A stretch of 64,000 nucleotides of DNA from Proteiniphilum sp. X52. Lineage in GTDB: Bacteria; Bacteroidota; Bacteroidia; Bacteroidales; Dysgonomonadaceae. The stretch is taken from NCBI RefSeq assembly GCF_003712195.1, contig NZ_RDSD01000007.1, positions 1 through 64,000 on the forward strand. Reading direction: 5' to 3'. The notes below the pieces were generated by a model that searched no databases, had not been told where the DNA came from, and saw only the letters and a list, made by a program, of their open reading frames with translations. How positions within the stretch are numbered: position 1 is the first letter of the stretch; the number at the start of each line of letters is the position of its first letter. Both the position numbers and the translations under genes were made by a program. Positions 25,392 through 32,107 of this stretch are shown one piece after another.

Positions 25392-25471
25392 ACGGTTGGA
25401 TTTTATGTTGATAAATTCATTCTTTCATCGCTCATAATAAAGACTTCTATTCCTCATCTTCCTTTAATACC
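25290..25471. repeat. Long direct repeat, copy 1 of the cassette boundary
   Basis: About 180 bases over 90 percent identical by eye to 26691-26871, at a constant offset of 1401 bases. It covers the GG-leader coding region, the 55-base spacer before it and the 3' end of the preceding secreted-protein gene, marking the unit boundary of a tandem duplication. Confidence 0.9.
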
Positions 25472-25935
25472 GGCCGGCAATACGCCCTTCTTCTAACCTC
25501 ATTTAAGTCAAATGTTTTTCTATAATGTGCTACAAATATTGGTGTCGGACTTCTTACTCCATATTTTATATAAACATGGGCTTTGATAAATCGAAAGTAT
25601 TCTTTGTATGAGATTGTATAACTCTCTCCGGAATTTAGGCGTAATATCTGACTTTGATTATTCACATCCTGCATTAATCCATAATATACATTCCGAGTCG
25701 TATCGTTCCTAAGCCCTACAATATCGAAGTACAAATCACTATGTCCCTCAGCCTCTTCCTTACTAAGTAAAATACTCATCTCATATTCTGTCATGTTTTG
25801 TATTTCACAAACAAACTCATTGGGTCTTTTAAAAGAGAATTTCACCGATACGTCTTCTTGTGTAAAAAGTGTCATCGGAAATATATACAGCATCACCAAT
25901 ATCATTGATAATTGCAAAATTTTATTTGTTATCAT
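25447..25935 (-). CDS. Secreted protein of the GG-leader cassette, paralogue 1
   Basis: 162 aa. The start at 25935 is chosen over an in-frame ATG at 25962 because it aligns residue for residue with the paralogue at 26848-27330 (both have 31 residues up to QEDVSV). The N-terminus is a signal peptide (ILQLSMILVMLYIFPMTLFT). The mature part begins QEDVSVKFSFKRPNEFVCEI and ends VLKEDEE, and looks like a mostly beta protein without recognised catalytic motifs. I do not recognise a family. It lies 23 bases downstream of the zincin-like GG-leader gene and shares its transcript. A partner, inhibitor or immunity role is inference from the repeated pairing only. Confidence 0.75.
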   Translation of the reverse strand: MITNKILQLSMILVMLYIFPMTLFTQEDVSVKFSFKRPNEFVCEIQNMTEYEMSILLSKEEAEGHSDLYFDIVGLRNDTTRNVYYGLMQDVNNQSQILRLNSGESYTISYKEYFRFIKAHVYIKYGVRSPTPIFVAHYRKTFDLNEVRRRAYCRPVLKEDEE

Positions 25936-25958
25936 TATCCTTTTGTTTAAAGTTATTA

Positions 25959-26792
25959 TCAATAATGCTGATCAGCAAGGTTTGCTAATTCTGAATAATA
26001 CCAGATGCGATAATCTAATTCTGCGGCCTCTTCTGGTGAAAGATTTGTAAATAATTGTTTTTCTTTCATATAAGCATTAACTTCATTCCTATAATACTGA
26101 GGATCACGTAAAGTTGAATGATTCATATTTTGCATATAAGAAAATTCATCACCTCCAGATAAAACATTCATAATATATGATTTTATATGCGGAGGAGGTT
26201 CAGGAAGTGTTGTATGAATACTTTTTACTGTCGGATTCCATGACAGGTCTTCTGTTATATGAGTATGTTCATGAACTAAAACCCTTAATTGCCTATTTGA
26301 TGGTAAATTAAAAAAACGATCTTCTAAGAAAACTTCTCCATTGCCTCCTATCCATGCATTAGCTGGTCTACCTATCGGTGAGACAATAATATTCATCTGA
26401 GATAAATCAATGTTAAACAATATGGATGCCTGGTTAAAGAACGTAGATTTTGAACTTTCCCATATCATTTGATTTAACATGAATTGACTGTTTGTTATAG
26501 GAATATTACCCAGACCGCTACTACCGCCATAATATTCGTAATAACCACTACTACCGTAGTAACCACTTCCACCATAATAACCGCTATCACCGTAATAACC
26601 GCTATCACCGTAATAATATCCATCTCCCTGGGAAGTTCTTGTCCAATACATATTTCCAAATGAATCTGTGGTCCAATAGCCGTGGTCATCCCAATAATCG
26701 CCGCCTATTACAGCCCTCTGTTCCTGTTCGTTCAAGAGGGTCGCTGTTTCTCTTAAAGCACTGAAACTGCTTCTTGTTAATTTCTTTTTCAT
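25959..26792 (-). CDS. Double-glycine-leader protein with zincin-like HEHTH metallopeptidase domain
   Basis: 277 aa. Residues 1-31 are a GG leader of the Bacteroidales natural-product-precursor type (KKKLTRSSFSALRET, then LLNEQEQRAVIGG), predicted to be cleaved after Gly31 by a C39-peptidase exporter. Residues 32-93 are Tyr/Gly/Ser-rich with GDSGYY repeats. Residues 100-277 form a compact domain with WIGGNGEVFLEDRFF, then VLVHEHTHI, a HExxH zinc-binding motif near residue 173, and YYRNEVNAYMKE, whose Glu could be the third ligand as in gluzincins. GG leaders normally sit on small peptides; one joined to an apparent metallopeptidase is unusual. No C39 exporter is in the window. Protease activity is a motif-based prediction. 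Confidence 0.8.
   Translation of the reverse strand: MKKKLTRSSFSALRETATLLNEQEQRAVIGGDYWDDHGYWTTDSFGNMYWTRTSQGDGYYYGDSGYYGDSGYYGGSGYYGSSGYYEYYGGSSGLGNIPITNSQFMLNQMIWESSKSTFFNQASILFNIDLSQMNIIVSPIGRPANAWIGGNGEVFLEDRFFNLPSNRQLRVLVHEHTHITEDLSWNPTVKSIHTTLPEPPPHIKSYIMNVLSGGDEFSYMQNMNHSTLRDPQYYRNEVNAYMKEKQLFTNLSPEEAAELDYRIWYYSELANLADQHY
26514..26618. repeat. 18-bp tandem repeats encoding GDSGYY units
   Basis: In-frame repeats near codons 59-93 of the GG-leader zincin gene encode YYGDSG, YYGDSG, YYGGSG, YYGSSG and variants. Units are 18 bases, so copy-number change would lengthen or shorten the linker without a frameshift. Confidence 0.75.
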
Positions 26793-26871
26793 ACGGTTGG
26801 ATTTTATGTTGATAAATTCATTCTTTCATCACTCATAATAAAAACTTCTATTCCTCATCTTCCCTTAATAC
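26691..26871. repeat. Long direct repeat, copy 2 of the cassette boundary
   Basis: Partner of 25290-25471 at an offset of 1401 bases. It covers the leader of the intact GG-leader gene, the spacer and the 3' end of the second secreted-protein gene. Confidence 0.9.
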
Positions 26872-27330
26872 TTGAGGGATATACGCCTTGTTTCTAACCT
26901 CTCTCAAATTAAATATCCTTTCATAAGACCCCCCTTTGCGAGGGAGAGATTTTACCACATATTTAATAACGACACGTGCCTTGACGTACCGTTCAGGGTG
27001 AATAAATTTATACGAATTTGTATACGTCTCCCCCGCATCTAGATGTAAAATTAACTTCTTTGGATCTTTCCATAATTCATAGTATATAGGAACGGTATCA
27101 TTAATTGAGTTTAAAGCATAGAAATACAAATTACTACGTATGTCAGCTTCTTCCTTGTTAAGCCAAATGGTCATCCAGGAATCTGTCATATTTCGAATTT
27201 CACAAACATATTCACCTGGTTTATTAAAAGAGAATTCCACCGAAACATCTTCCTGTGCAAATAACGATGATGGAAAATTAAATAAGACAATGAATAAGAT
27301 TGCAACACGAAAAATTCTAAATATTTTCAT
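26848..27330 (-). CDS. Secreted protein of the GG-leader cassette, paralogue 2
   Basis: 160 aa with a signal peptide (VAILFIVLFNFPSSLFAQ). The mature start EDVSVEFSFNKPGEYVCEI, internal NKEEADIRSNLYF, LDAGETYTNSYKF, and C-terminal LREDEE align along the whole length with the 25447-25935 protein, though about half the residues differ, so the duplication is not recent in this part. No known domain is recognised. It lies 55 bases before the intact GG-leader zincin gene and 26 bases after the tail of a lost zincin copy, repeating the order zincin then partner. Confidence 0.75.
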   Translation of the reverse strand: MKIFRIFRVAILFIVLFNFPSSLFAQEDVSVEFSFNKPGEYVCEIRNMTDSWMTIWLNKEEADIRSNLYFYALNSINDTVPIYYELWKDPKKLILHLDAGETYTNSYKFIHPERYVKARVVIKYVVKSLPRKGGSYERIFNLREVRNKAYIPQVLREDEE

Positions 27331-27356
27331 AATTTCTTGATTAAAATTATTCTCAA

Positions 27357-27512
27357 TTAATATTGATCCGAAAGATTTGCCAATTCAGTATAAAGCCAAA
27401 TAATAATAAGCTCCCATTTTTGATAATTTTGGGCCAACAAACTGAATATTGCCCGGCGGATAAATCCCGCCTGGTTAAATGTGGGCATAATAACTGAAAT
27501 TCCCTCTTCCAT
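27357..27512 (-). pseudogene. Chimeric fragment: family 2 glycosyltransferase start joined to zincin tail
   Basis: From ATG at 27512, EEGISVIMPTFNQAGFIRRA and the following SLLAQNYQKWELIII are a clear GT2 N-terminus. At the point where DDGS should follow, the frame switches to WLYTELANLSDQY, which matches the C-terminus of the GG-leader zincin (YYSELANLADQHY) and ends with its stop. This is a recombination join between a polysaccharide-synthesis gene and an upstream copy of the zincin, and it marks the right-hand edge of the cassette array. Confidence 0.75.
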
Positions 27513-27545
27513 GCCATCAGTGTTAATTAATTGTCGCAAACAAAT

Positions 27546-27702
27546 TCAGTGCCTTTTCCACTGTTTCATGTGAACCTGCCCCCCTTCAACAGCGCGGCAA
27601 TACAGATTGCCTCCTCAATGGCTCCTCTTTTCCACGACAAGACACTTCTTTGAATAATCCTGCTCCGACAAGTAAAAAATCATATAAATCTGTCCTATCC
27701 AC
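27546..27702 (-). pseudogene. UDP-galactopyranose mutase N-terminal remnant
   Basis: On the minus strand one frame reads DRTDLYDFLLVGAGLF, the FAD-binding start of Glf. After a short deletion another frame continues KKCLVVEKRSH, a TGA stop, then GGNLYCRAVEGGQVH, the next conserved Glf segment (family pattern RSHIGGNxYxxxxEGxxVH). Only about 50 of some 370 codons survive, with a frameshift and a stop. With the adjacent GT2 fragment it indicates that a surface-polysaccharide cluster once lay here. Confidence 0.6.
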
Positions 27703-27756
27703 CGTAACAATTGGTTAAAATTTGCTCATTCTCCTAGAAATTCACTGATTCACAGT

Positions 27757-28032
27757 GTGTTATACAAAACAATCCACTCAATTGTTTGCAAAATAAAAAA
27801 ATATTTCTTAGACTCATCTTGCATTTCATGTATTTTAACTTTAATCGGATTTTTGTCAAAAGGCTCCCCAATCATAACAGAAGGATTGCAAAAACTGATA
27901 GAGAAACCATGCCTTGCCAAAATGGCGGCTGCAAGCTATAGCGGCAAAGAGTACCTGTCGAAATTACGGTATGATCAGCCCGATGGTGCGAACAAATCGA
28001 TATGCTATGGGGAAGGATTGGTTTTGCTTTGA
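27757..28032 (+). other. Open frame of unknown origin in the island
   Basis: 91 codons, possibly only the last 45 meaningful: EKPCLAKMAAASYSGKEYL followed by KLRYDQPDGANKSICYGEGL looks protein-like, whereas the first half is low-complexity AT-rich. I do not recognise the family. It may be the 3' end of a lost gene. The spacer between it and the rluA-family gene (28033-28112) has nothing recognisable. Confidence 0.3.
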
Positions 28033-28112
28033 ATCGTCTCGTTGCTGTAGAATAGGTTAAAAAAAACGGCTGAGAACAATAAAAGCCGGCAAGCCACGAA
28101 AAAATCTACATC

Positions 28113-28781
28113 TCATACTTCAAACGCTTTCCACAGATTATCCTCCGGCACGGGCGCGGTGACGTGTATCTTTTTTTGGGAAACAGGATGGACAAACGAG
28201 ATGGTACGTGCATGAAGACTGATGCTCCCGTCGGGATTGGAACGGGCCGCGCCGTATTTGAGATCTCCCTTGATCGGGCATCCTATTTTGGCTAATTGAA
28301 CCCGGATCTGGTGATGCCTACCGGTCTCCAGATCTATCTCCAGCAAATAATAATTCTGTGAAGCGGCGATCAGCCGGTAATGCAGCACCGCTTTTTTGGT
28401 ATGTGGTTTCTCAAGAGTGTGCGCGGTGGATTTGTTGGTTTTTTCATTCTTGATCAGATAGTGCGTCAACTGATCTTCCTCCTTTGGAGGACGATTTTTC
28501 ACAATGGCCCAATAGGTCTTGTCCACCTCGCCATTGCGAAACATATCGTTGAGCCGCGACAACGCTTTACTGGTCTTCGCAAACACCACCGCCCCGCTCG
28601 TCGGACGGTCGAGCCGGTGCGTCACACCACAAAAAACGTTGCCGGGCTTATTGTACTTCTCTTTCAGATATTCCTTCACCATCTCCGACAACGGTTGATC
28701 GCCCGTCTTGTCGCCCTGCACGATCTCGCCCGGCGCCTTGTTGACAATAATGATGTGGTTATCCTCGTAAAGAATTGTCAT
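28113..28781 (-). CDS. RluA-family RNA pseudouridine synthase
   Basis: 222 aa. The catalytic motif HRLDRPTSG places the nucleophilic Asp at residue 58. KTYWAIVKNRPP, the GRHHQIRVQLAKIGCPIKGD segment, and SLHARTISFVHP near the C-terminus complete the RluA/RluC/RluD catalytic domain. There is no N-terminal S4 domain, so it is the short form, and its target uridine (rRNA or tRNA) cannot be deduced. It lies 4 bases after the fabG stop and is probably co-transcribed with tetR and fabG. Confidence 0.93.
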   Translation of the reverse strand: MTILYEDNHIIIVNKAPGEIVQGDKTGDQPLSEMVKEYLKEKYNKPGNVFCGVTHRLDRPTSGAVVFAKTSKALSRLNDMFRNGEVDKTYWAIVKNRPPKEEDQLTHYLIKNEKTNKSTAHTLEKPHTKKAVLHYRLIAASQNYYLLEIDLETGRHHQIRVQLAKIGCPIKGDLKYGAARSNPDGSISLHARTISFVHPVSQKKIHVTAPVPEDNLWKAFEV

Positions 28782-28785
28782 CGAA

Positions 28786-29532
28786 TCAGGTATTCATCCC
28801 ACCGCAGACATTCATCACTTGCCCGCTTACATACGAAGAGAGGTCGGAAGCAAGGAAAAGAGCCGCATTCGCGACATCTTCCGGTGTGCCTCCGCGTCGT
28901 AACGGAATCTGCTTTGCCCATTCGTTACGCACTTCCTCCGACAACTGTCCGGTCATTTCGGTAATGATGAAGCCGGGAGCAATCGCATTGACACGGATAC
29001 CGCGTGAACCCAACTCTTTGGCCATCGATTTCGCGAGTCCGATCATTCCGGCTTTAGAGGCAGAATAATTGGCTTGACCGGCGTTCCCCGATACCCCTAC
29101 CACAGAACTCATATTCACAATGCTGCCCGATTTCTGGCGCATCATTATGGGGGTCACCGCATGAATGAAGTTGAATGCCGACTTGAGATTCACATTGATT
29201 ACCGCATCCCACTGCTGTTCGCTCATCCGCATCATCAAGCCGTCTTTAGTGATACCGGCATTGTTGATCAGGATATCTATGCGGCCAAAATCCCGCATCA
29301 CCTGCTCAACGACCTTGTGTGTTTCTTCAAAATTGGCGGCATTGGAGGCATAGCCTTTACACTTCACACCCAAAGAGGCGACTTCGTGTTCGGTAGCCGC
29401 TCCCACTTCATCTATGGTTAAGTCCGTAAACGCGATATTCGCACCTTCCGAAGCAAATTTCATCGCGATAGCCTTCCCGATACCGCGGGCAGCTCCGGTC
29501 ACTAATGCTGTTTTTCCTTCTAATAGCTTCAT
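28786..29532 (-). CDS. fabG: 3-oxoacyl-[acyl-carrier-protein] reductase
   Basis: 248 aa from ATG at 29532. The SDR cofactor loop VTGAARGIGKAIA begins at residue 11, NNAG is at 90-93, and the catalytic Ser143, Tyr156 and Lys160 are in MSSVVGVSGNAGQANYSASK. The C-terminal ASDLSSYVSGQVMNVCGGMN is characteristic of FabG, the NADPH-dependent reductase of fatty-acid elongation. Context is tetR upstream and an RluA-family gene downstream on the minus strand; other fab genes are absent here. Confidence 0.93.
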   Translation of the reverse strand: MKLLEGKTALVTGAARGIGKAIAMKFASEGANIAFTDLTIDEVGAATEHEVASLGVKCKGYASNAANFEETHKVVEQVMRDFGRIDILINNAGITKDGLMMRMSEQQWDAVINVNLKSAFNFIHAVTPIMMRQKSGSIVNMSSVVGVSGNAGQANYSASKAGMIGLAKSMAKELGSRGIRVNAIAPGFIITEMTGQLSEEVRNEWAKQIPLRRGGTPEDVANAALFLASDLSSYVSGQVMNVCGGMNT

Positions 29533-29535
29533 TTT

Positions 29536-29591
29536 CAATTATCAATTATAAATTACCAATTATCAATTTCTTCATTCTTCACTCTTCACTC
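29536..29591. repeat. 7-bp tandem array between tetR and fabG
   Basis: Eight heptamers in register: CAATTAT, CAATTAT, AAATTAC, CAATTAT, CAATTTC, TTCATTC, TTCACTC, TTCACTC. The last units form the final codons and stop of tetR (KSEE-stop). Confidence 0.75.
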
Positions 29592-30174
29592 TATACAATC
29601 CCTTAAAGAGAATATCAGAAATAATTTCCCGGTCTTCTTTTTTATTATAGTCAAGCCTTAATGTACCCCGGATGGTGGGCACTTCCAGCCCTTTGAAAGC
29701 ATAATGCAATATTACCGCGGTTTGCTTTACATTCCTCAGTCCGAAAATACCTTTATTACAACCGTCCTGGATAATCCCTTCGAGGTAACTGATCTCTTTC
29801 CTGTCGAACTCCTTACGGACATTTTCCACCTGCCAGATATCCCTGAAAAAATTGGCACGCAAAGTACCATTGCGGGTAACCACCTCTTTAACGGCGCTCA
29901 GGCGGGTGAAAGCCAACAAAATCAGTTTCTCATCGGCAGGGATGTCACGCTTGATTACCTCCTCGAGTCTGTTGTACAGCACATTGAGCTCCGACTCAAT
30001 AACTGCCTTGTAAATATCGTATTTACTGTTGAAATAGGTATAGAGAGTACGTCGGCCACGTTGTGATGCTTCGGCAATATCATTCATCGTTGTATTCTCA
30101 ACACCTTTCCTGGCGAAAAGCTGCTGGGCTACATCGATTAAATTTTTCCTTGTCTTAGAAATTGCTGAAGCCAT
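29572..30174 (-). CDS. TetR/AcrR family transcriptional regulator
   Basis: 200 aa from ATG at 30174; a GTG at 30186 is possible but less likely. The N-terminal HTH spans about residues 10-55: RKNLIDVAQQLFARKGVENT, then MNDIAEASQRGRRTLYTYF, the TetR recognition helix. The C-terminal ligand domain is not specific. Its gene is followed after 39 bases by fabG, so lipid metabolism is a plausible target. The inverted repeat directly before the start suggests autoregulation. The last codons lie inside a 7-bp tandem array, so the C-terminus may have been altered by array growth. Confidence 0.92.
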   Translation of the reverse strand: MASAISKTRKNLIDVAQQLFARKGVENTTMNDIAEASQRGRRTLYTYFNSKYDIYKAVIESELNVLYNRLEEVIKRDIPADEKLILLAFTRLSAVKEVVTRNGTLRANFFRDIWQVENVRKEFDRKEISYLEGIIQDGCNKGIFGLRNVKQTAVILHYAFKGLEVPTIRGTLRLDYNKKEDREIISDILFKGLYRVKSEE

Positions 30175-30182
30175 AGCACTAT

Positions 30183-30212
30183 GCACATTTTACGTACGTG
30201 TGTGCAAAAATA
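30183..30212 (-). promoter_or_regulatory. tetR promoter -7 box with overlapping inverted repeat
   Basis: GCACA (30183-30187) and TGTGC (30201-30205) are inverted arms around TACGTACGTG. On the minus strand TATTTTTG (30205-30212) matches the TAnnTTTG -7 box and touches the repeat. A TetR dimer bound here would block the predicted transcription start. Confidence 0.5.
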
Positions 30213-30369
30213 GTACAAGATTCCAAATTTAAAAAGTAAATAACACAAAAAAATGAAATAGATATTTAACATCCAAAACATAGAGAGAGTAAGGACGAGA
30301 ACATACCGAAGCTAAGGACGACAATCTATAAGGCAAGTTCAGCAACAAACCGGTTTTATTTTTTCGTTT

Positions 30370-30948
30370 TTATTCCTCCTTTTTATCCAATAACTTGGCG
30401 GCTTCGCACACTTCATTATACCATTCCTCTCCGAATTTTCTGATCAAAGGTTCTTTCAGGAAGCGGTAAAGAGGAACTCCCTCTTTTCTTCCGAGCTTCA
30501 CGGCCGGCTCACATACTGACCAACGATGATAATTGACAGCCGTGAAATCTCTGTACTCTGCCAATCTTATAGGATAAAGATGGCACGAGACCGGTTTGCG
30601 GACGGATATCCGCCCCTGCCGGTAAGCATTGTCGATGGCGCATTTGCACACACCCTCGGCATCGAAGTAGGTGAACACACACTCTTTTCCGTTTACAAGG
30701 GAGGTAACCAGTTCACCGTCGTAATCGGTATAGGCGATCCCCTGCTTGTTGATCACCTCCTGTGCTTTTGGGGAAAGATCATCCCATATTTCGGGCAGAA
30801 TACCTTCTATCTCCTGAAATTCCTCTCTGGTAATAGGCGCGCCCGATTCTCCTTCCACGCAACATTCTCCCTTACATTTACAAAGGTCACAAATAAATTG
30901 TTCCTCGAGTATCTCGTCAGACAAGAGCGTATGCTGAATTTGTATCAT
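30370..30948 (-). CDS. DUF3109 family cysteine-rich protein
   Basis: 192 aa. Cysteines at residues 20, 23, 25, 29 and 30 (CDLCKCKGECCVEG), then CVFTYFDAEGVCKCAID and VSCHLYPIRL, give the 8-9 cysteine pattern of DUF3109, related to YkgJ-type proteins thought to bind a metal or Fe-S cluster. Function unknown in the family. It is conserved in Bacteroidota. It sits between tetR and the CPBP gene with 200-base AT-rich spacing on its downstream side and a degenerate 7-bp array on the upstream side. Confidence 0.88.
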   Translation of the reverse strand: MIQIQHTLLSDEILEEQFICDLCKCKGECCVEGESGAPITREEFQEIEGILPEIWDDLSPKAQEVINKQGIAYTDYDGELVTSLVNGKECVFTYFDAEGVCKCAIDNAYRQGRISVRKPVSCHLYPIRLAEYRDFTAVNYHRWSVCEPAVKLGRKEGVPLYRFLKEPLIRKFGEEWYNEVCEAAKLLDKKEE

Positions 30949-31001
30949 TATTGTTAATTTGAAATTTGAACTGAGAAATTGAGAACTGGGAAATTAATTT
31001 T

Positions 31002-31922
31002 TCACTCTTCATTCGCCCATTCACCGAGTCCCGCAGCCTGCTGCTCTCCCACTCTTAAAGCCCTCCTGTATCTCCCGAATAAAAGAACGGTACACAATGC
31101 GCTGGCGGAGGCCACGAGAGCAAACCACCCGTCGACCGGCATTTCCTCAATCGCGCTCATCCACCGGGTGCCGCCCCAGAAATAATGCAGCACAATGATG
31201 AAAGCATTATTCACAAAGTGGAACAGGATAGGAGCCCACAGATTCCGCGTGTAAAGGAAGAGATATCCCAACAGAGCGCCCAAAAGGAGTCTCGGTAAAA
31301 ATCCCCAAAACTGGAAATGGACCAGACTGAATACCAGTGCCGTGATCCAGACAGCCAGATGTCCGTTCGGGAACTTCTCCTGAATAAACTGTTGCAAGGC
31401 TCCACGGAAAAACATCTCTTCCGACACTGCTGCCAACCCTGCCACAATAATCAGGTTCAGGATAAGACTTCCGATGGTCTTACCCGACAGCAACAAACCG
31501 GTGGTCTCGAGGGCAGCATCTTCCATGGAGCGCAATACCTGCTCCACTTCATCCATAAACGCAGGAAGCTCCATCCCTTTGTTCCATTGTGACAGAAACG
31601 AGGCCAAACAGTAAGAGAAGATAAAAGCCAGCACGGCGAATATCATTTTTTCGCCCATCCGGCCGTTGGCGGTCATCTTCAGGTAACGCACCGGGGCAGG
31701 GTGAGTCAAAACAGCAATAAAATATGCCGGCAAAGCGGTGCCCACCACCGATTGCATCACCGAGCCCACATAAATGGCAGTCACTCCCTCTCCGCCGTCC
31801 ACTCCCGGTATCATCAGAATAAGATTTGTCAGGATACCGGCTGTGATTACACCAATCAGCAGAAACAAAAAAAGCCAGGCTATCTTATAGCCGGGTGTGA
31901 GGGACGAAAATAAGGGTTTCAT
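31002..31922 (-). CDS. CPBP family intramembrane metalloprotease (CAAX protease-like)
   Basis: 306 aa from ATG at 31922. An upstream in-frame ATG at 31934 is nine bases from the predicted -7 box and would leave almost no leader. There are about eight hydrophobic helices. The CPBP/Abi motifs are EEMFFRGALQQFI (Glu-Glu and Arg), LVFSLVHFQFWGF (His) and APILFHFVNNAF (His/Asn). In bacteria these enzymes act on membrane substrates or serve in bacteriocin self-immunity; the role here is unknown. The last codons (WANEE-stop) fall in a degenerate 7-bp repeat tract. Confidence 0.9.
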   Translation of the reverse strand: MKPLFSSLTPGYKIAWLFLFLLIGVITAGILTNLILMIPGVDGGEGVTAIYVGSVMQSVVGTALPAYFIAVLTHPAPVRYLKMTANGRMGEKMIFAVLAFIFSYCLASFLSQWNKGMELPAFMDEVEQVLRSMEDAALETTGLLLSGKTIGSLILNLIIVAGLAAVSEEMFFRGALQQFIQEKFPNGHLAVWITALVFSLVHFQFWGFLPRLLLGALLGYLFLYTRNLWAPILFHFVNNAFIIVLHYFWGGTRWMSAIEEMPVDGWFALVASASALCTVLLFGRYRRALRVGEQQAAGLGEWANEE

Positions 31923-31942
31923 TGCCGCTGTCATTTAAAGTG

Positions 31943-31950
31943 CAAAGGTA
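31943..31950 (-). promoter_or_regulatory. -7 box of the CPBP gene
   Basis: TACCTTTG on the minus strand fits TAnnTTTG. No good -33 TTTG is seen at the usual distance. The position favours the start at 31922. Confidence 0.45.
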
Positions 31951-31997
31951 GTACAATAATCCGGAACCAGAATTGGAGCGGGTGCAATAAAATATTT

Positions 31998-32028
31998 TTT
32001 GCAGATTAAAAGAATAACACTAATTTTG
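31998..32028 (+). promoter_or_regulatory. Bacteroidota promoter of tig
   Basis: TTTG (31998-32001), 19-base spacer, TAATTTTG (32021-32028): an exact match to the TTTG/TAnnTTTG consensus, 80 bases before the tig start. Confidence 0.8.
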
Positions 32029-32107
32029 CAATCTTATTTTTAAGGATGTTTCAAACGGTTGAATTTTACGCACTTTCAACAAAAAACAATCATTTTCACA
32101 TATTATA

